Positions 1 through 8,071 of a stretch of DNA of 64,000 nucleotides are shown here, piece by piece (the first letter of the stretch is position 1; each line of letters begins with the position of its first letter). The position numbers and the translations under genes were made by a program. Origin of the DNA: Stenotrophomonas sp. ESTM1D_MKCIP4_1 (GTDB taxonomy: Bacteria > Pseudomonadota > Gammaproteobacteria > Xanthomonadales > Xanthomonadaceae). The notes beneath the pieces were generated by a model that saw only the letters and a list, made by a program, of their open reading frames with translations, made no database searches and was not told where the DNA came from. The stretch covers positions 3,198,731 through 3,262,730 of the forward strand of contig NZ_CP026004.1 of assembly GCF_003086895.1 (NCBI RefSeq), given 5' to 3'.

Positions 1-646
1 CGGCCACCGTCTCGAACGCGGTCCCGTTCCAGCGCGCCAGGCCCGCTTCCGTGCCCAGCCACAGGCGCCCCTGCGCATCGACCAGGCTGCTGTAGATGGT
101 GTCGCTGGGCAGGCCACCCGGCGCCTGCCGGAAGAAGCGCAGACTGCCATCCTCGCCGTAACGGCAGACGCCATGGGTGCTGCTGCCGACCCACAGCGCG
201 TCCTCGGCATAGGCCAGCGTCCAGACCTGGCCCTGGCAGTCGTTGTTCAGTGCATCGAAGGACGTGAAGCGCTCGCGGTCGGCATCCAGCCGGGCCACGC
301 CCTTGCCGTTGATGCCAACCCAGACGCGATCGAGTGGATCGACCAGCAGCGTCTCGATCTCGTTGCCCGGCAGCGAGCCGGGCTGTTCCGGATCATGCTG
401 CCAGACCCGCAGGGTACCGCCGTCATAACGCGCCAGGCCACCGTCGGTGGCGGCCCAGATGTGGCCGGTGCGGTCTTCGGCCAGGGCCAGCACCATGCGC
501 GACGGCAAGCCTTCGGCCGCACCGAAACGGCGCAGGCGAGGTGTTTCACCGGCCATGTCCAAGGTTGCTGCGGAGGTGGCCAGCGCCACCAGCAACAGAC
601 CTGCCCCTGCGATGCCCCGCCAGTACCGGCGCCAGCCGCTCGTCAT
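1..646 (-). CDS. Two-component-regulator beta-propeller sensor, N-terminal part (cut by window edge)
   Basis: The minus-strand reading frame is open from an ATG at 646 to the window edge (about 215 residues). It begins with a signal-anchor or signal peptide (basic start, then about 18 hydrophobic residues). It continues with repeats of the type GHIWAATDGGLARYDG, DRVWVGINGKGVARLD and GRLWLGTEAGLARWNG. This W-x-G-T/A-x-x-G-L-x-R pattern is the Reg_prop (two-component regulator propeller) signature. In Xanthomonadaceae such periplasmic propellers usually precede a Y_Y_Y domain and a histidine kinase or GGDEF output domain, which would lie outside this window. Upstream of the ATG is an AGGGGG ribosome-binding site. 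The gene is divergent from the YceI operon. The output domain, and so the signalling role, cannot be judged here. Confidence 0.8.
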   Translation of the reverse strand, partial: MTSGWRRYWRGIAGAGLLLVALATSAATLDMAGETPRLRRFGAAEGLPSRMVLALAEDRTGHIWAATDGGLARYDGGTLRVWQHDPEQPGSLPGNEIETLLVDPLDRVWVGINGKGVARLDADRERFTSFDALNNDCQGQVWTLAYAEDALWVGSSTHGVCRYGEDGSLRFFRQAPGGLPSDTIYSSLVDAQGRLWLGTEAGLARWNGTAFETVA

Positions 647-809
647 CCTGAACCCCCTGTCCTGCGCCGATTGTCACACAGGGCCGCGTTCATCGCTGCA
701 ACAGGCTGTTTCCAGAGGCATCGCCACCACGAACTGTTGCAGCCGTGCACACAGCGCAGGACAGGGCCTGTGCGTATGATCGAACCACCTTTCCGCCGAG
801 CCCCTGCCG

Positions 810-1451
810 ATGCGTTCCTGCCTGGCCCTGCTGCCCCTGCTGCTTGCCGCCGCCCCGGTGTGGGCCGGCAATGATGCGTGGCGCATCGACCCGGTGCATA
901 CCCGCGTACTGTTCGCCATCGACCATGCAGGCTATTCGCAGGCGATGGGCACGATCTCCGGCAGCGCGGGGCAACTGCGGTTCGATCCCGACAATTGGCG
1001 GGATGCGACACTGGACGTCGAAATTCCCGTGTCGCGATTGGATCTGGGTGACGCCAAGTGGAACCAGGCCACCCTCGCCCGCAGCCTGCTCGATGGCGAA
1101 CGCTTCCCTACCGCACGCTTCGTCTCCACCCATGTCGAGCCGATCAACGAAAAGCATGCACAGGTTGCCGGCACCCTGACCCTGCGCGGGGTGAGCCAGC
1201 CGGTGGTACTCGATGTCACCCTCAACGCCGTCAAGCGCTACCCGCTGCCCCCCTTCCGCCGCACCGTCGGCTTCTCGGCCACCACGACGCTGAGCCGGCG
1301 TGCCTTCGGCATCACCGCCTGGCCGGGCGTCATCGGCGATGCCGTACAGGTGAGGATCGAGGCCGAGGCCGCATTCGACCGCAGCGCGCCGGGAACTCCC
1401 GACCCTGATTCCCACTCCGACCGCACGACGGCCCCCAAGGACCCCCGATGA
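810..1451 (+). CDS. YceI family periplasmic protein (first copy)
   Basis: A 213-residue protein with a cleavable signal peptide (MRSCLALLPLLLAAAPVWA) followed by a YceI lipocalin-like beta-barrel. Visible family features are the opening WRIDPVHTRVLFAIDH, the central LRGVSQPVVLDVTL segment and the closing SRRAFGITAWPG. YceI proteins bind polyprenyl/isoprenoid-type lipids in the periplasm; the physiological role is uncertain. The last residues (PDSHSDRTTAPKDPR) form a polar tail beyond the barrel. The stop overlaps the ATG of the cytochrome b561 gene by 4 nt (ATGA), so the two are co-transcribed and probably translationally coupled. A second YceI gene follows the cytochrome. Confidence 0.92.
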   Translation: MRSCLALLPLLLAAAPVWAGNDAWRIDPVHTRVLFAIDHAGYSQAMGTISGSAGQLRFDPDNWRDATLDVEIPVSRLDLGDAKWNQATLARSLLDGERFPTARFVSTHVEPINEKHAQVAGTLTLRGVSQPVVLDVTLNAVKRYPLPPFRRTVGFSATTTLSRRAFGITAWPGVIGDAVQVRIEAEAAFDRSAPGTPDPDSHSDRTTAPKDPR

Positions 1452-2020
1452 CCGCCAAGAACACGCCCGCCGCCTGGGGCAGTGTCAGCCAGACCCTGCA
1501 CTGGCTGATCGCCCTGCTGATCCTCGCCCTGGGCATCGTCGGCCTGACCATGGGTGAACTGCCCAAGACACCGAAGTACTTCTGGGTCTACACCGCGCAC
1601 AAATCGATCGGCATCACCGTGCTGGCCCTGGTGCTGTTCCGCCTCGGCTGGCGCCTGTATGCCGGTGCGCCGAAGCCGGTGCCGGGCACTCCCAGCTGGC
1701 AGGAGCGCATCGCCAGCGCCACCCACGTGCTGCTGTACGTGCTGATGTTCGCCATTCCGCTGTCCGGCTGGCTGTACGACTCGGCCAGCGGCCTGCGTCC
1801 GTTCCGCTGGTTCGGCCTGGTCGATGTGCCCAAGCTGAGCGGCCCCGACCCGCAGACCGTCGCGGTGTCCCATGCCATCCACGAATACGGTTTCTGGCTG
1901 TTGATCGCGGTGGTGCTGGCCCATGCCGGCGCCGCCTTCTACCACCACCTGTTCCAGCGTGATGCCACCCTGTCGCGGATGTTGCCGCGCGGCTGGCTCG
2001 CCTCCCCCCAGAAGGACTGA
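1448..2020 (+). CDS. Cytochrome b561 (di-haem membrane cytochrome b)
   Basis: A 190-residue integral membrane protein with four hydrophobic helices. It belongs to the bacterial cytochrome b561 (CybB-like) family, di-haem proteins that pass electrons from quinol in the inner membrane. Candidate haem ligands are the histidines in QTLHWLIALLI (helix 1), TAHKSIGITVL, SATHVLLYVLM and VSHAIHEYGFWLL. The ATG overlaps the preceding YceI stop and the next YceI gene starts 3 nt after its stop, so the cytochrome is sandwiched in a tight three-gene operon. YceI-cytochrome b561 pairing is common in proteobacteria. The functional coupling to an isoprenoid or quinone ligand is inference. Confidence 0.93.
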   Translation: MTAKNTPAAWGSVSQTLHWLIALLILALGIVGLTMGELPKTPKYFWVYTAHKSIGITVLALVLFRLGWRLYAGAPKPVPGTPSWQERIASATHVLLYVLMFAIPLSGWLYDSASGLRPFRWFGLVDVPKLSGPDPQTVAVSHAIHEYGFWLLIAVVLAHAGAAFYHHLFQRDATLSRMLPRGWLASPQKD

Positions 2021-2023
2021 CCG

Positions 2024-2596
2024 ATGACCCTGAAACTGACTACCCCGGCCGCCGTGGCCGCCGCCCTGGCCGGCATGCTGGCCACCGCCCCGGTTCTCGC
2101 CGCCGATTACGCGCAGGCCCCCGGCGCCGGCTCGATCCTGGTGTTCGCCACCAAGTACGACGGCGAAGTGTTCACCGGCACCTTCCCGGGCTTCGCCACC
2201 AAGCTCAGCTTCGACCCGGCCAACCCCGCCGCCGGTTCGCTGGACGTGGTGATCCCGCTGGCCGGCGCCAAGAGCGGCAACAGCGACCGCGATTCGACCC
2301 TGCAGGGCGCGGATTTCTTCAACGTCGGCAAGTTCGCCACCGCCCACTACACCGCCAAGGGCTTCCGCGCGGTCGGCAACGACCAGTACGCCGCCGACGG
2401 CACGCTGGAACTGCGCGGCGTGAGCAAGCCGGTCACCCTCACCTTCACCTGGAAGCCGGGCGCGCAGCCGGTGCTGACCGGCAAGGCCACGGTCAAGCGC
2501 CTGGACTTCGGCGTGGGCGGCGGCGACTGGGCCGACACCAAGACCATCCCGGACGAGACCTCGATCAGCACGATCGTGAAGTTCGACGCGAAATGA
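2024..2596 (+). CDS. YceI family periplasmic protein (second copy)
   Basis: A 190-residue secreted protein with a signal peptide ending near residue 27 (APVLAADYAQAPG). The YceI barrel includes SILVFATKYDGEVFTG, ADFFNVGKFATAHYTA and LELRGVSKPVTLTFTW, and ends with a typical acidic-basic strand (ISTIVKFDAK). Gene and signal-peptide sequence differ clearly from the first YceI gene at 810, so this is an old paralogue rather than a recent duplication. It is the last gene of the YceI-b561-YceI operon; SMAG palindromes follow about 10 nt after the stop. Confidence 0.92.
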   Translation: MTLKLTTPAAVAAALAGMLATAPVLAADYAQAPGAGSILVFATKYDGEVFTGTFPGFATKLSFDPANPAAGSLDVVIPLAGAKSGNSDRDSTLQGADFFNVGKFATAHYTAKGFRAVGNDQYAADGTLELRGVSKPVTLTFTWKPGAQPVLTGKATVKRLDFGVGGGDWADTKTIPDETSISTIVKFDAK

Positions 2597-2606
2597 ACCG
2601 CACCAG

Positions 2607-2727
2607 GTAGTGCCGGCCGCTGGCCGGCATCCCAACGCATCCCAACGCATCAGTTAGTGCCGGCCGCTGGCCGGCAACACCGGCATCACCGGGCATCGTG
2701 GGGTTGCCGGCCAGCGGCCGGCACTAC
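2607..2727. repeat. SMAG (GTAG) REP cluster, three copies
   Basis: Direct palindromes of the form GTAGTGCCGGCCGCTGGCC at 2607 and, with a TTAG head, at 2654. An inverted copy ends in CTAC at 2724-2727. Each can fold as a GC-rich hairpin and matches the S. maltophilia GTAG REP-like family. The inverted copy's TAG is also the stop codon of the glutaredoxin gene on the minus strand. The cluster separates two convergent genes. Confidence 0.85.
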
Positions 2728-2954
2728 CGATCGATGGCCAGCCAGGCCTGCACACGGGCCGCATCGAACGGCCAGTCCAGCTCCCGGTTGCCGGCCTCAT
2801 CGCGCAGCACCGGCACGCGCGCGCCGTAACGCGCCTCCAGCGCCGGCTGGTCATCCAGGAACACCGACTCGAACTCCGGCGCCCGGGCTTTGGCCAGCTC
2901 GGCCAGGGCCATGTCACAGAGGTGGCAATCGTCACGCTGGAACAGGGTCAACAC
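2724..2954 (-). CDS. Small glutaredoxin family protein
   Basis: About 76 residues with a thioredoxin-fold start ([19 protein letters not shown]). The CHLC sequence is the redox CxxC motif of the small glutaredoxin-like (DUF836/Grx-like) family, and a VPVL segment containing the conserved cis-proline follows ([11 protein letters not shown]). I chose the GTG at 2954 because a GAGGGG Shine-Dalgarno lies about 9 nt upstream and no in-frame ATG is nearby; the TTG one codon later is an alternative. The stop TAG lies inside an inverted SMAG repeat. The gene is divergent from L-serine dehydratase. Substrate unknown; cytosolic thiol-disulfide exchange is expected. Confidence 0.78.
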   Translation of the reverse strand: MLTLFQRDDCHLCDMALAELAKARAPEFESVFLDDQPALEARYGARVPVLRDEAGNRELDWPFDAARVQAWLAIDR

Positions 2955-3013
2955 CGGTTCGTCCCCCTCGGCGGAAATGCTGCGCCGCAGCCATGCGGTG
3001 CGGCACGAACCGC

Positions 3014-3019
3014 TAGAAT
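3014..3019 (+). promoter_or_regulatory. Candidate -10 box of sdaA
   Basis: TAGAAT 35 nt before the sdaA ATG, embedded in the small palindrome CGCTAGAATAGCG. No good -35 hexamer is visible 17 nt upstream, so the promoter call rests on the -10 and its position only. Confidence 0.4.
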
Positions 3020-3053
3020 AGCGGTCTCTTCCGGTACCCGCAGTACGGCAACC

Positions 3054-4436
3054 ATGGCTGTCAGCACGTTCGACGTTTTCAAGATCGGCATTGGCCCGAG
3101 TTCCTCGCACACCGTCGGGCCGATGAAGGCCGCCGAGCGTTTCATCCACCGCTGGCTGCTCGACCCCGGCCGCCTGCACGAGGTCGCGCGCATCCGCGCC
3201 GATGTCTACGGCTCGCTGGCCCTCACCGGCCGCGGCCACGGCACCGACAAGGCCATCCTGCTGGGCCTGGAAGGCCAGCGCCCGAACCTGATCGATCCGG
3301 ACATCATCCCGGCCACCCTGGAACGCATCCGCAGCAGCAAGCGCATCCAGCTGATGGGCCAGCACGAGATCGCCTTCGACGAGAAGCGCGACCTGGGCAT
3401 GAACAAGCGCCAGAAACTGCCGTACCACACCAACGGCATGCGCTTCACTGCCTACAACGCCGAAGACGAAGTGATCGCCACCCGCGATTACTACTCCGTG
3501 GGTGGCGGCTTCGTGGTCAACCAGGATGACGCGGCCGACGACCGCATCGTGCCCGATGAAACGCCCCTGCCCTACCCGTTCAAGAGCGGCGACGAGCTGC
3601 TGGCGCAGACTGCGCGCAGCGGCCTGAGCATTGCCCAGTTGATGTTCGAGAACGAAAAGTGCTGGCGCAGCGAAGATGAGATCCGCGCCCAGCTGCGCGA
3701 GATCTGGAGCGCGATGCAGTCGTGCGTGGCGCGCGGCATCCGCGAGGAAGGCGTGCTGCCCGGTGGCCTGAAGGTGGGCCGCCGCGCACCGGCGCTGTAC
3801 CGCGAACTGTCCTCCAAACCGGAGGCCGCGATGCGCGACCCGCTGACCACGCTGGACTGGGTCAACCTGTATGCCCTGGCGGTCAACGAGGAAAACGCTG
3901 CCGGTGGCCGCGTGGTCACCGCACCGACCAACGGCGCGGCGGGCGTGCTGCCGGCGGTGCTGCATTACTTTGATCGCTTCTGCCCGGGGGCGAACGAACA
4001 GCGGGTGTTCGATTTCCTGCTGACCTCGGCGGCCATCGGCATCCTGTACAAGGAAAACGCCTCGATTTCCGGCGCCGAAGTGGGCTGCCAGGGCGAAGTG
4101 GGCGTGGCCTGCTCGATGGCGGCCGGTGGCCTGGTGGCCGCGCTGGGCGGCAACCCCAGCCAGATCGAGAATGCTGCGGAAATCGGCATGGAACACAACC
4201 TCGGCCTGACCTGTGACCCGATTGGCGGGCTGGTGCAGATTCCGTGCATCGAGCGCAACGCGATGGGTGCGGTGAAGGCGATCAATGCCTCGCGCATGGC
4301 CATGCGTGGCGACGGCAAGCACAAGGTATCGCTGGACAAGGTCATCAAGACCATGCGCGATACCGGCCGCGACATGCAGGACAAGTACAAGGAAACCAGC
4401 CGTGGTGGCCTGGCGGTGAACGTCATCGAGTGCTGA
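3054..4436 (+). CDS. sdaA: L-serine ammonia-lyase (L-serine dehydratase), 4Fe-4S type
   Basis: A 460-residue single-chain enzyme that deaminates L-serine to pyruvate and ammonia with a 4Fe-4S cluster. The N-terminus ([20 protein letters not shown]) is the hallmark of the family's beta domain. The C-terminal catalytic domain carries [13 protein letters not shown], with candidate cluster cysteines at about residues 345, 353 (GVACSM) and 387 (GLTCDPIGG). Length is normal for SdaA/TdcG. The ATG at 3054 was preferred over an in-frame upstream start because the family N-terminus begins [10 protein letters not shown]. Monocistronic by context: SMAG repeats follow and the upstream glutaredoxin is divergent. 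Confidence 0.96.
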   Translation: MAVSTFDVFKIGIGPSSSHTVGPMKAAERFIHRWLLDPGRLHEVARIRADVYGSLALTGRGHGTDKAILLGLEGQRPNLIDPDIIPATLERIRSSKRIQLMGQHEIAFDEKRDLGMNKRQKLPYHTNGMRFTAYNAEDEVIATRDYYSVGGGFVVNQDDAADDRIVPDETPLPYPFKSGDELLAQTARSGLSIAQLMFENEKCWRSEDEIRAQLREIWSAMQSCVARGIREEGVLPGGLKVGRRAPALYRELSSKPEAAMRDPLTTLDWVNLYALAVNEENAAGGRVVTAPTNGAAGVLPAVLHYFDRFCPGANEQRVFDFLLTSAAIGILYKENASISGAEVGCQGEVGVACSMAAGGLVAALGGNPSQIENAAEIGMEHNLGLTCDPIGGLVQIPCIERNAMGAVKAINASRMAMRGDGKHKVSLDKVIKTMRDTGRDMQDKYKETSRGGLAVNVIEC

Positions 4437-4480
4437 GGGCTGGCGCTGCCGGTACGGTGGGGTTGCGCGGACGCAGGTGG

Positions 4481-4550
4481 GTAGAGTCGACCGTTGGTCG
4501 ACTGGAGCGCAGCGCTGTCGGAAGAGCAGTCGACCAACGGTCGACTCTAC
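4481..4550. repeat. SMAG REP pair in inverted orientation
   Basis: GTAGAGTCGACCGTTGGTCG at 4481 faces its inverted copy ending CTAC at 4550, about 25 nt between hairpins. A paired inverted arrangement like this is the REPIN/BIME layout. It may also act as a terminator for sdaA. Confidence 0.85.
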
Positions 4551-4618
4551 CCCCCCGGCTGGCGACACCATCACCGTCTTGCGGTTAGGCTCGGGGTTCC
4601 CCCGCTTCGGACTATCCC

Positions 4619-5620
4619 ATGCGCGTCATCGCCGCCGCCCTGCTCGCCTGCCTGCCCCTGTCCGCCCTGGCTGCGCCGCCACCAACCTACGGTGCGCGCC
4701 TGGAAGGCTTCGATTACGGCTACCCGGTGAAGACCTTCGCCCTGCAATCGCAGGGCCAGCCGCTGGAAATGACCTACCTGGACGTCACCCCGAAGCGGAA
4801 GGCGGTCGGCGTGGTGGTACTGCTGCATGGCAAGAACTTCTGCGCCGCCACCTGGCAGCAGAGCATCGCGCCGCTGGTGGCCGCCGGCTACCGGGTGATC
4901 GCGCCGGACCAGGTTGGCTTCTGCAAGGCCAGCAAACCCGAGCGCTACCAGTATTCGTTCGGCCAACTGGCAGCCAACACCCATGCACTGCTGCAGCAAC
5001 TGCAGCTGGGCGACCTGCCGGTGCACCTGGTTGGCCACTCGATGGGGGGCATGCTCGCCACCCGCTATGCGCTGATGTACCCGCAGGACCTGCGCAGCCT
5101 GTCGCTGGTCAATCCCATCGGCCTGGAAGACTGGAAGGCGCTGGGCGTGCCATGGCGCAGCGTCGATGAATGGTATGCCGGCGAACTGAAAACGAGCTAT
5201 GAAAGCATCCGCCGCTACCAGCTGGATGTGTATTACGACGGGCAATGGAAGCCCGAGTACGAGCGCTGGGCACGCATGCAGTCCGGCATGTACGACGGTG
5301 ACGGCAAGCAGGCCGTGGCCTGGAGCCAGGCGCTGACCTCGGACATGGTGTTCAACCAGCCCGTGGTCTACGAACTGAAGCACCTGCAGGTACCGACCGC
5401 ATTGTTCATCGGGCAGAAGGACCGCACGGCGATTGGTCGCGATCGCGCCTCACCGGAGCTGAAGGCCACGCTGGGCAACTACCCGGTGCTGGGCAAGGCC
5501 GCCGCAGCGGCCATCCCTGGCGCGGTACTGGTGGAGTTCGCCGGACTGGGCCACTCGCCGCAGGTGCAGGACCCCAAGCAGTTCAACGCGGCCTTGCTGA
5601 AGGTGCTGAAGACGCGTTGA
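4619..5620 (+). CDS. Secreted alpha/beta hydrolase
   Basis: A 333-residue protein with a signal peptide (cleavage near ALAAPPP, residue 19) and a classical alpha/beta-hydrolase fold. The oxyanion segment is VVLLHGKNF, the nucleophile elbow GHSMGG (Ser about 141), the probable acid is in GQKDRTA and the catalytic His in AGLGHSPQ. These are consistent with a periplasmic or exported esterase/lipase-type hydrolase; the substrate cannot be read from sequence. It stands alone between two SMAG clusters. C-proximal residues (LLKVLKTR) end the protein without extra domains. Confidence 0.88.
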   Translation: MRVIAAALLACLPLSALAAPPPTYGARLEGFDYGYPVKTFALQSQGQPLEMTYLDVTPKRKAVGVVVLLHGKNFCAATWQQSIAPLVAAGYRVIAPDQVGFCKASKPERYQYSFGQLAANTHALLQQLQLGDLPVHLVGHSMGGMLATRYALMYPQDLRSLSLVNPIGLEDWKALGVPWRSVDEWYAGELKTSYESIRRYQLDVYYDGQWKPEYERWARMQSGMYDGDGKQAVAWSQALTSDMVFNQPVVYELKHLQVPTALFIGQKDRTAIGRDRASPELKATLGNYPVLGKAAAAAIPGAVLVEFAGLGHSPQVQDPKQFNAALLKVLKTR

Positions 5621-5624
5621 TTCT

Positions 5625-5736
5625 GTAGAGCCGAGCCCATGCTCGGCTGATCGCGCAGGACCGGCTACGTCAAGCGCAGCCGAGCATGGGCTCGGCTCTA
5701 CCTATGGGCGAGCAGCCGAGCTTCGGCTCGGCTCTA
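5625..5736. repeat. SMAG REP cluster, three copies
   Basis: GTAGAGCCGAGCCCATGCTC at 5625, an inverted copy ending CTAC near 5701, and a second inverted copy at about 5714-5736 with a shorter loop. It sits between the hydrolase and the convergent hom gene and could terminate both transcripts. Confidence 0.82.
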
Positions 5737-5771
5737 CCAGGTTGCTGATCCACCGGGCATGCGGCAGGCCG

Positions 5772-6839
5772 TCAACCGGCAATCCGCAACACGTCATCCA
5801 GCAGCGCCGCCGCGGTCACTTCCGCACCCGCCCCCGGGCCCTGGATCAGCAGCGGCTGCTGCCGATAGCGATCGCTGTGGATCGCAACGCGGTTGTCGGT
5901 GCCCGCCCCCTGTGCCAGCGGGTGATCGACCGGCAGTTCGCGCAGCCCCACCTGGGCACCGTCGGCATCCACACGACCGACGAAGCGGAGCACCCGCCCC
6001 TGTGCATGCGCCTGTTGCCAGCGCGCCTGCAGCGGTGCATCCAGTTGCGCCAGCGCGGCCAAGGCCTCGTCCAAGGGCAACGCTGCCAGCGCCGCCGGCA
6101 CCAGCGAATCCACCTGTACCTGCGCGGCGTCCAGCGCCAACCCGCTGCTGCGCGCCAGGATCAGCAGCTTGCGCCGCACATCTTCGCCAGACAGGTCCAC
6201 ACGCGGGTCAGGTTCGGTGTAGCCGGCGTCCAGCGCTTCGCGCACCGCCACCGAGAACGGCGCGCGGCCGTCATAGCGATGGAACAGCCAGGCCAGTGAA
6301 CCGGACAGTACCCCTTCAATGGCATGGATGTGGTCACCGCCTGCCACCAGCGCGCGCAGGCTGCTCAGCAGCGGCAGGCCGGCACCCACGGTGGCACTGT
6401 CGCCGTAGCGCGCACCGCTCTCGGCACAGCTCGCGGCGATGGCCTGGGCGCGGGCCAGCTGCGAGCCACGCCCGAGCTTGTTGGCCGTCACCACATGCAC
6501 GCCACGGGCCAGCCACTGTACGTGGCGCGCGGCCACCTCTTCACTGGCGGTGGCATCCACCACCACATCACCGCGGTCCAGGCCCTGGGTACCCGCCCAC
6601 GGCGGCGCGCTCTGGCCATCGCGCGGTGCACGCCGCGCCAGCTCCAGCGGCAACGCCAGATCGCGGTCGATCGCCAGCGCGGTGCGCGAATTGGCCAGCC
6701 ATTGCACGCTGGGCAGTTCCAGGCCGCGCGCCTGCAACGCCTGGTAACGCTGCACGAACGCCGAGCCGACCGTACCGGTTCCCAGCAGTGCCAGACGACC
6801 GCCCGCAAGCGCAGGAATCTCAGCAGCAAGGACGCTCAT
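5772..6839 (-). CDS. hom: Homoserine dehydrogenase
   Basis: A 355-residue NAD(P)-dependent enzyme that reduces aspartate semialdehyde to homoserine, the branch point for methionine and threonine. The Rossmann motif is LALLGTGTVGSAF. The catalytic domain includes VVTANKLGRG, the substrate-site segment GVLSGSLAWLF and the signature GYTEPDPRVDLSGEDVRRK. It matches the short form without an ACT regulatory domain and resembles the dehydrogenase half of ThrA/MetL. Its ATG overlaps the metB stop (ATGA), making it the last gene of metX-metB-hom, so it is probably under the same SAM-I riboswitch. Confidence 0.95.
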   Translation of the reverse strand: MSVLAAEIPALAGGRLALLGTGTVGSAFVQRYQALQARGLELPSVQWLANSRTALAIDRDLALPLELARRAPRDGQSAPPWAGTQGLDRGDVVVDATASEEVAARHVQWLARGVHVVTANKLGRGSQLARAQAIAASCAESGARYGDSATVGAGLPLLSSLRALVAGGDHIHAIEGVLSGSLAWLFHRYDGRAPFSVAVREALDAGYTEPDPRVDLSGEDVRRKLLILARSSGLALDAAQVQVDSLVPAALAALPLDEALAALAQLDAPLQARWQQAHAQGRVLRFVGRVDADGAQVGLRELPVDHPLAQGAGTDNRVAIHSDRYRQQPLLIQGPGAGAEVTAAALLDDVLRIAG

Positions 6840-8071
6840 GCATCCACCACCTGTTTGCGGCGCGCTGCGGCGTCGATCACCGCTTCGGCGCGCTGCAGCG
6901 CGGCACCCAGATCGGCCAGCAGGTCACGCTCCGCCTCGATGCCCACCGACAACCGCAGCAGGCCTTCGCTGATGCCGGCCGCAGCACGTGCTTCGGTGGT
7001 CATGGCCGCGTGGGTCATGGTGGCCGGGTGTGCGACCAGGCTTTCCACGCCCCCCAGCGATTCGGCCAGGGTGAAACAACGCAGGCCATCGACGAAGGCA
7101 CGCACCGCTGCATGCGGATCCTCGCCTTCGCAGTCGGCCAGCTCGAAGGACAGCATGGCGCCGAAGCCGCTCTGCTGGCGCGCGGCGATGGCATGGCCGG
7201 GGTGATCGGCCAGCCCCGGGTAATAGACGCGCGCCACGGCCGGGTGCGCATCCAGCAGGGCCACGATCGACGCCGTGTTTTCCTGGTGCACGCGCAGGCG
7301 GGCATCCAGGGTGCGCAGGCCGCGCAGGGTCAGGAACGCATCGAACGGCGAACCGGTCAGGCCCAGCGCGTTACCCCACCACACCAGCTGCTCGTGCACC
7401 GCCGGGTCGCGCGCAATCACCGCACCGCCCACCACGTCGCTGTGGCCGTTGATGTACTTGGTGGTCGAGTGCAGCACCACGTCGGCACCGAACGCCAGCG
7501 GCTGCTGCAGCGCCGGTGACAGGAAGGTGTTGTCGACCACCACCTGCGCGCCGGCCTTGTGCGCGGCATCGATGACGAAGCGCAGATCGGTGATGCGCAG
7601 CAGCGGGTTGGATGGCGTCTCGATCAGCACCAGCTTCGGCTGGGTGGCCAGCGCCTGGGCGAGCGCGCGCGGGTCGGTCAGGTCGGCGGTAACCAGTTCA
7701 AAGTGGCCCTTCTTCGCCAGCGCGTTGAACAGGCGCCAGCTGCCGCCGTAGGCATCGTGGGGCACGACCAGCGTGTCGCCCGGCTGCAGCAGTGCATTCA
7801 GCACCAGGTTGATCGCACCCATGCCGGTGGCGGTGATCACGCCGCCAGCACCGCCTTCCAGTTCGGCCAGCGCTTCACCCAGCAGGTCGCGGGTCGGGTT
7901 GCCGCTGCGCGTGTAGTCGTACTGCCGCTTGTTGCCAAACCCCTCGAAGCTGAAGTTCGACGACAGCACGATGGGCGGCGTGACCGCACCGTGGGCGGTG
8001 TCACGATCAATGCCGGCGCGGACAGCGGCAGTGGTGCGGCTACAGGACGGCTCGTTGGCGTGCAGGCTCAT
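6836..8071 (-). CDS. metB: Cystathionine gamma-synthase / O-acylhomoserine thiol-lyase (PLP)
   Basis: A 411-residue Cys/Met-metabolism PLP enzyme. The cofactor lysine is about residue 205 in HSTTKYINGHSDVVGG, the pyrophosphate/phosphate-binding segment is TATGMGAINL, and ETPSNPLLRITD is also characteristic. It would replace the acyl group of activated homoserine with cysteine (giving cystathionine) or with sulfide. Sequence alone does not decide between the two activities, but the MetB-type motif and the metX-hom neighbours support methionine synthesis. Overlaps metX (ATGA) and hom (ATGA) by 4 nt each. Confidence 0.93.
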   Translation of the reverse strand: MSLHANEPSCSRTTAAVRAGIDRDTAHGAVTPPIVLSSNFSFEGFGNKRQYDYTRSGNPTRDLLGEALAELEGGAGGVITATGMGAINLVLNALLQPGDTLVVPHDAYGGSWRLFNALAKKGHFELVTADLTDPRALAQALATQPKLVLIETPSNPLLRITDLRFVIDAAHKAGAQVVVDNTFLSPALQQPLAFGADVVLHSTTKYINGHSDVVGGAVIARDPAVHEQLVWWGNALGLTGSPFDAFLTLRGLRTLDARLRVHQENTASIVALLDAHPAVARVYYPGLADHPGHAIAARQQSGFGAMLSFELADCEGEDPHAAVRAFVDGLRCFTLAESLGGVESLVAHPATMTHAAMTTEARAAAGISEGLLRLSVGIEAERDLLADLGAALQRAEAVIDAAARRKQVVDA

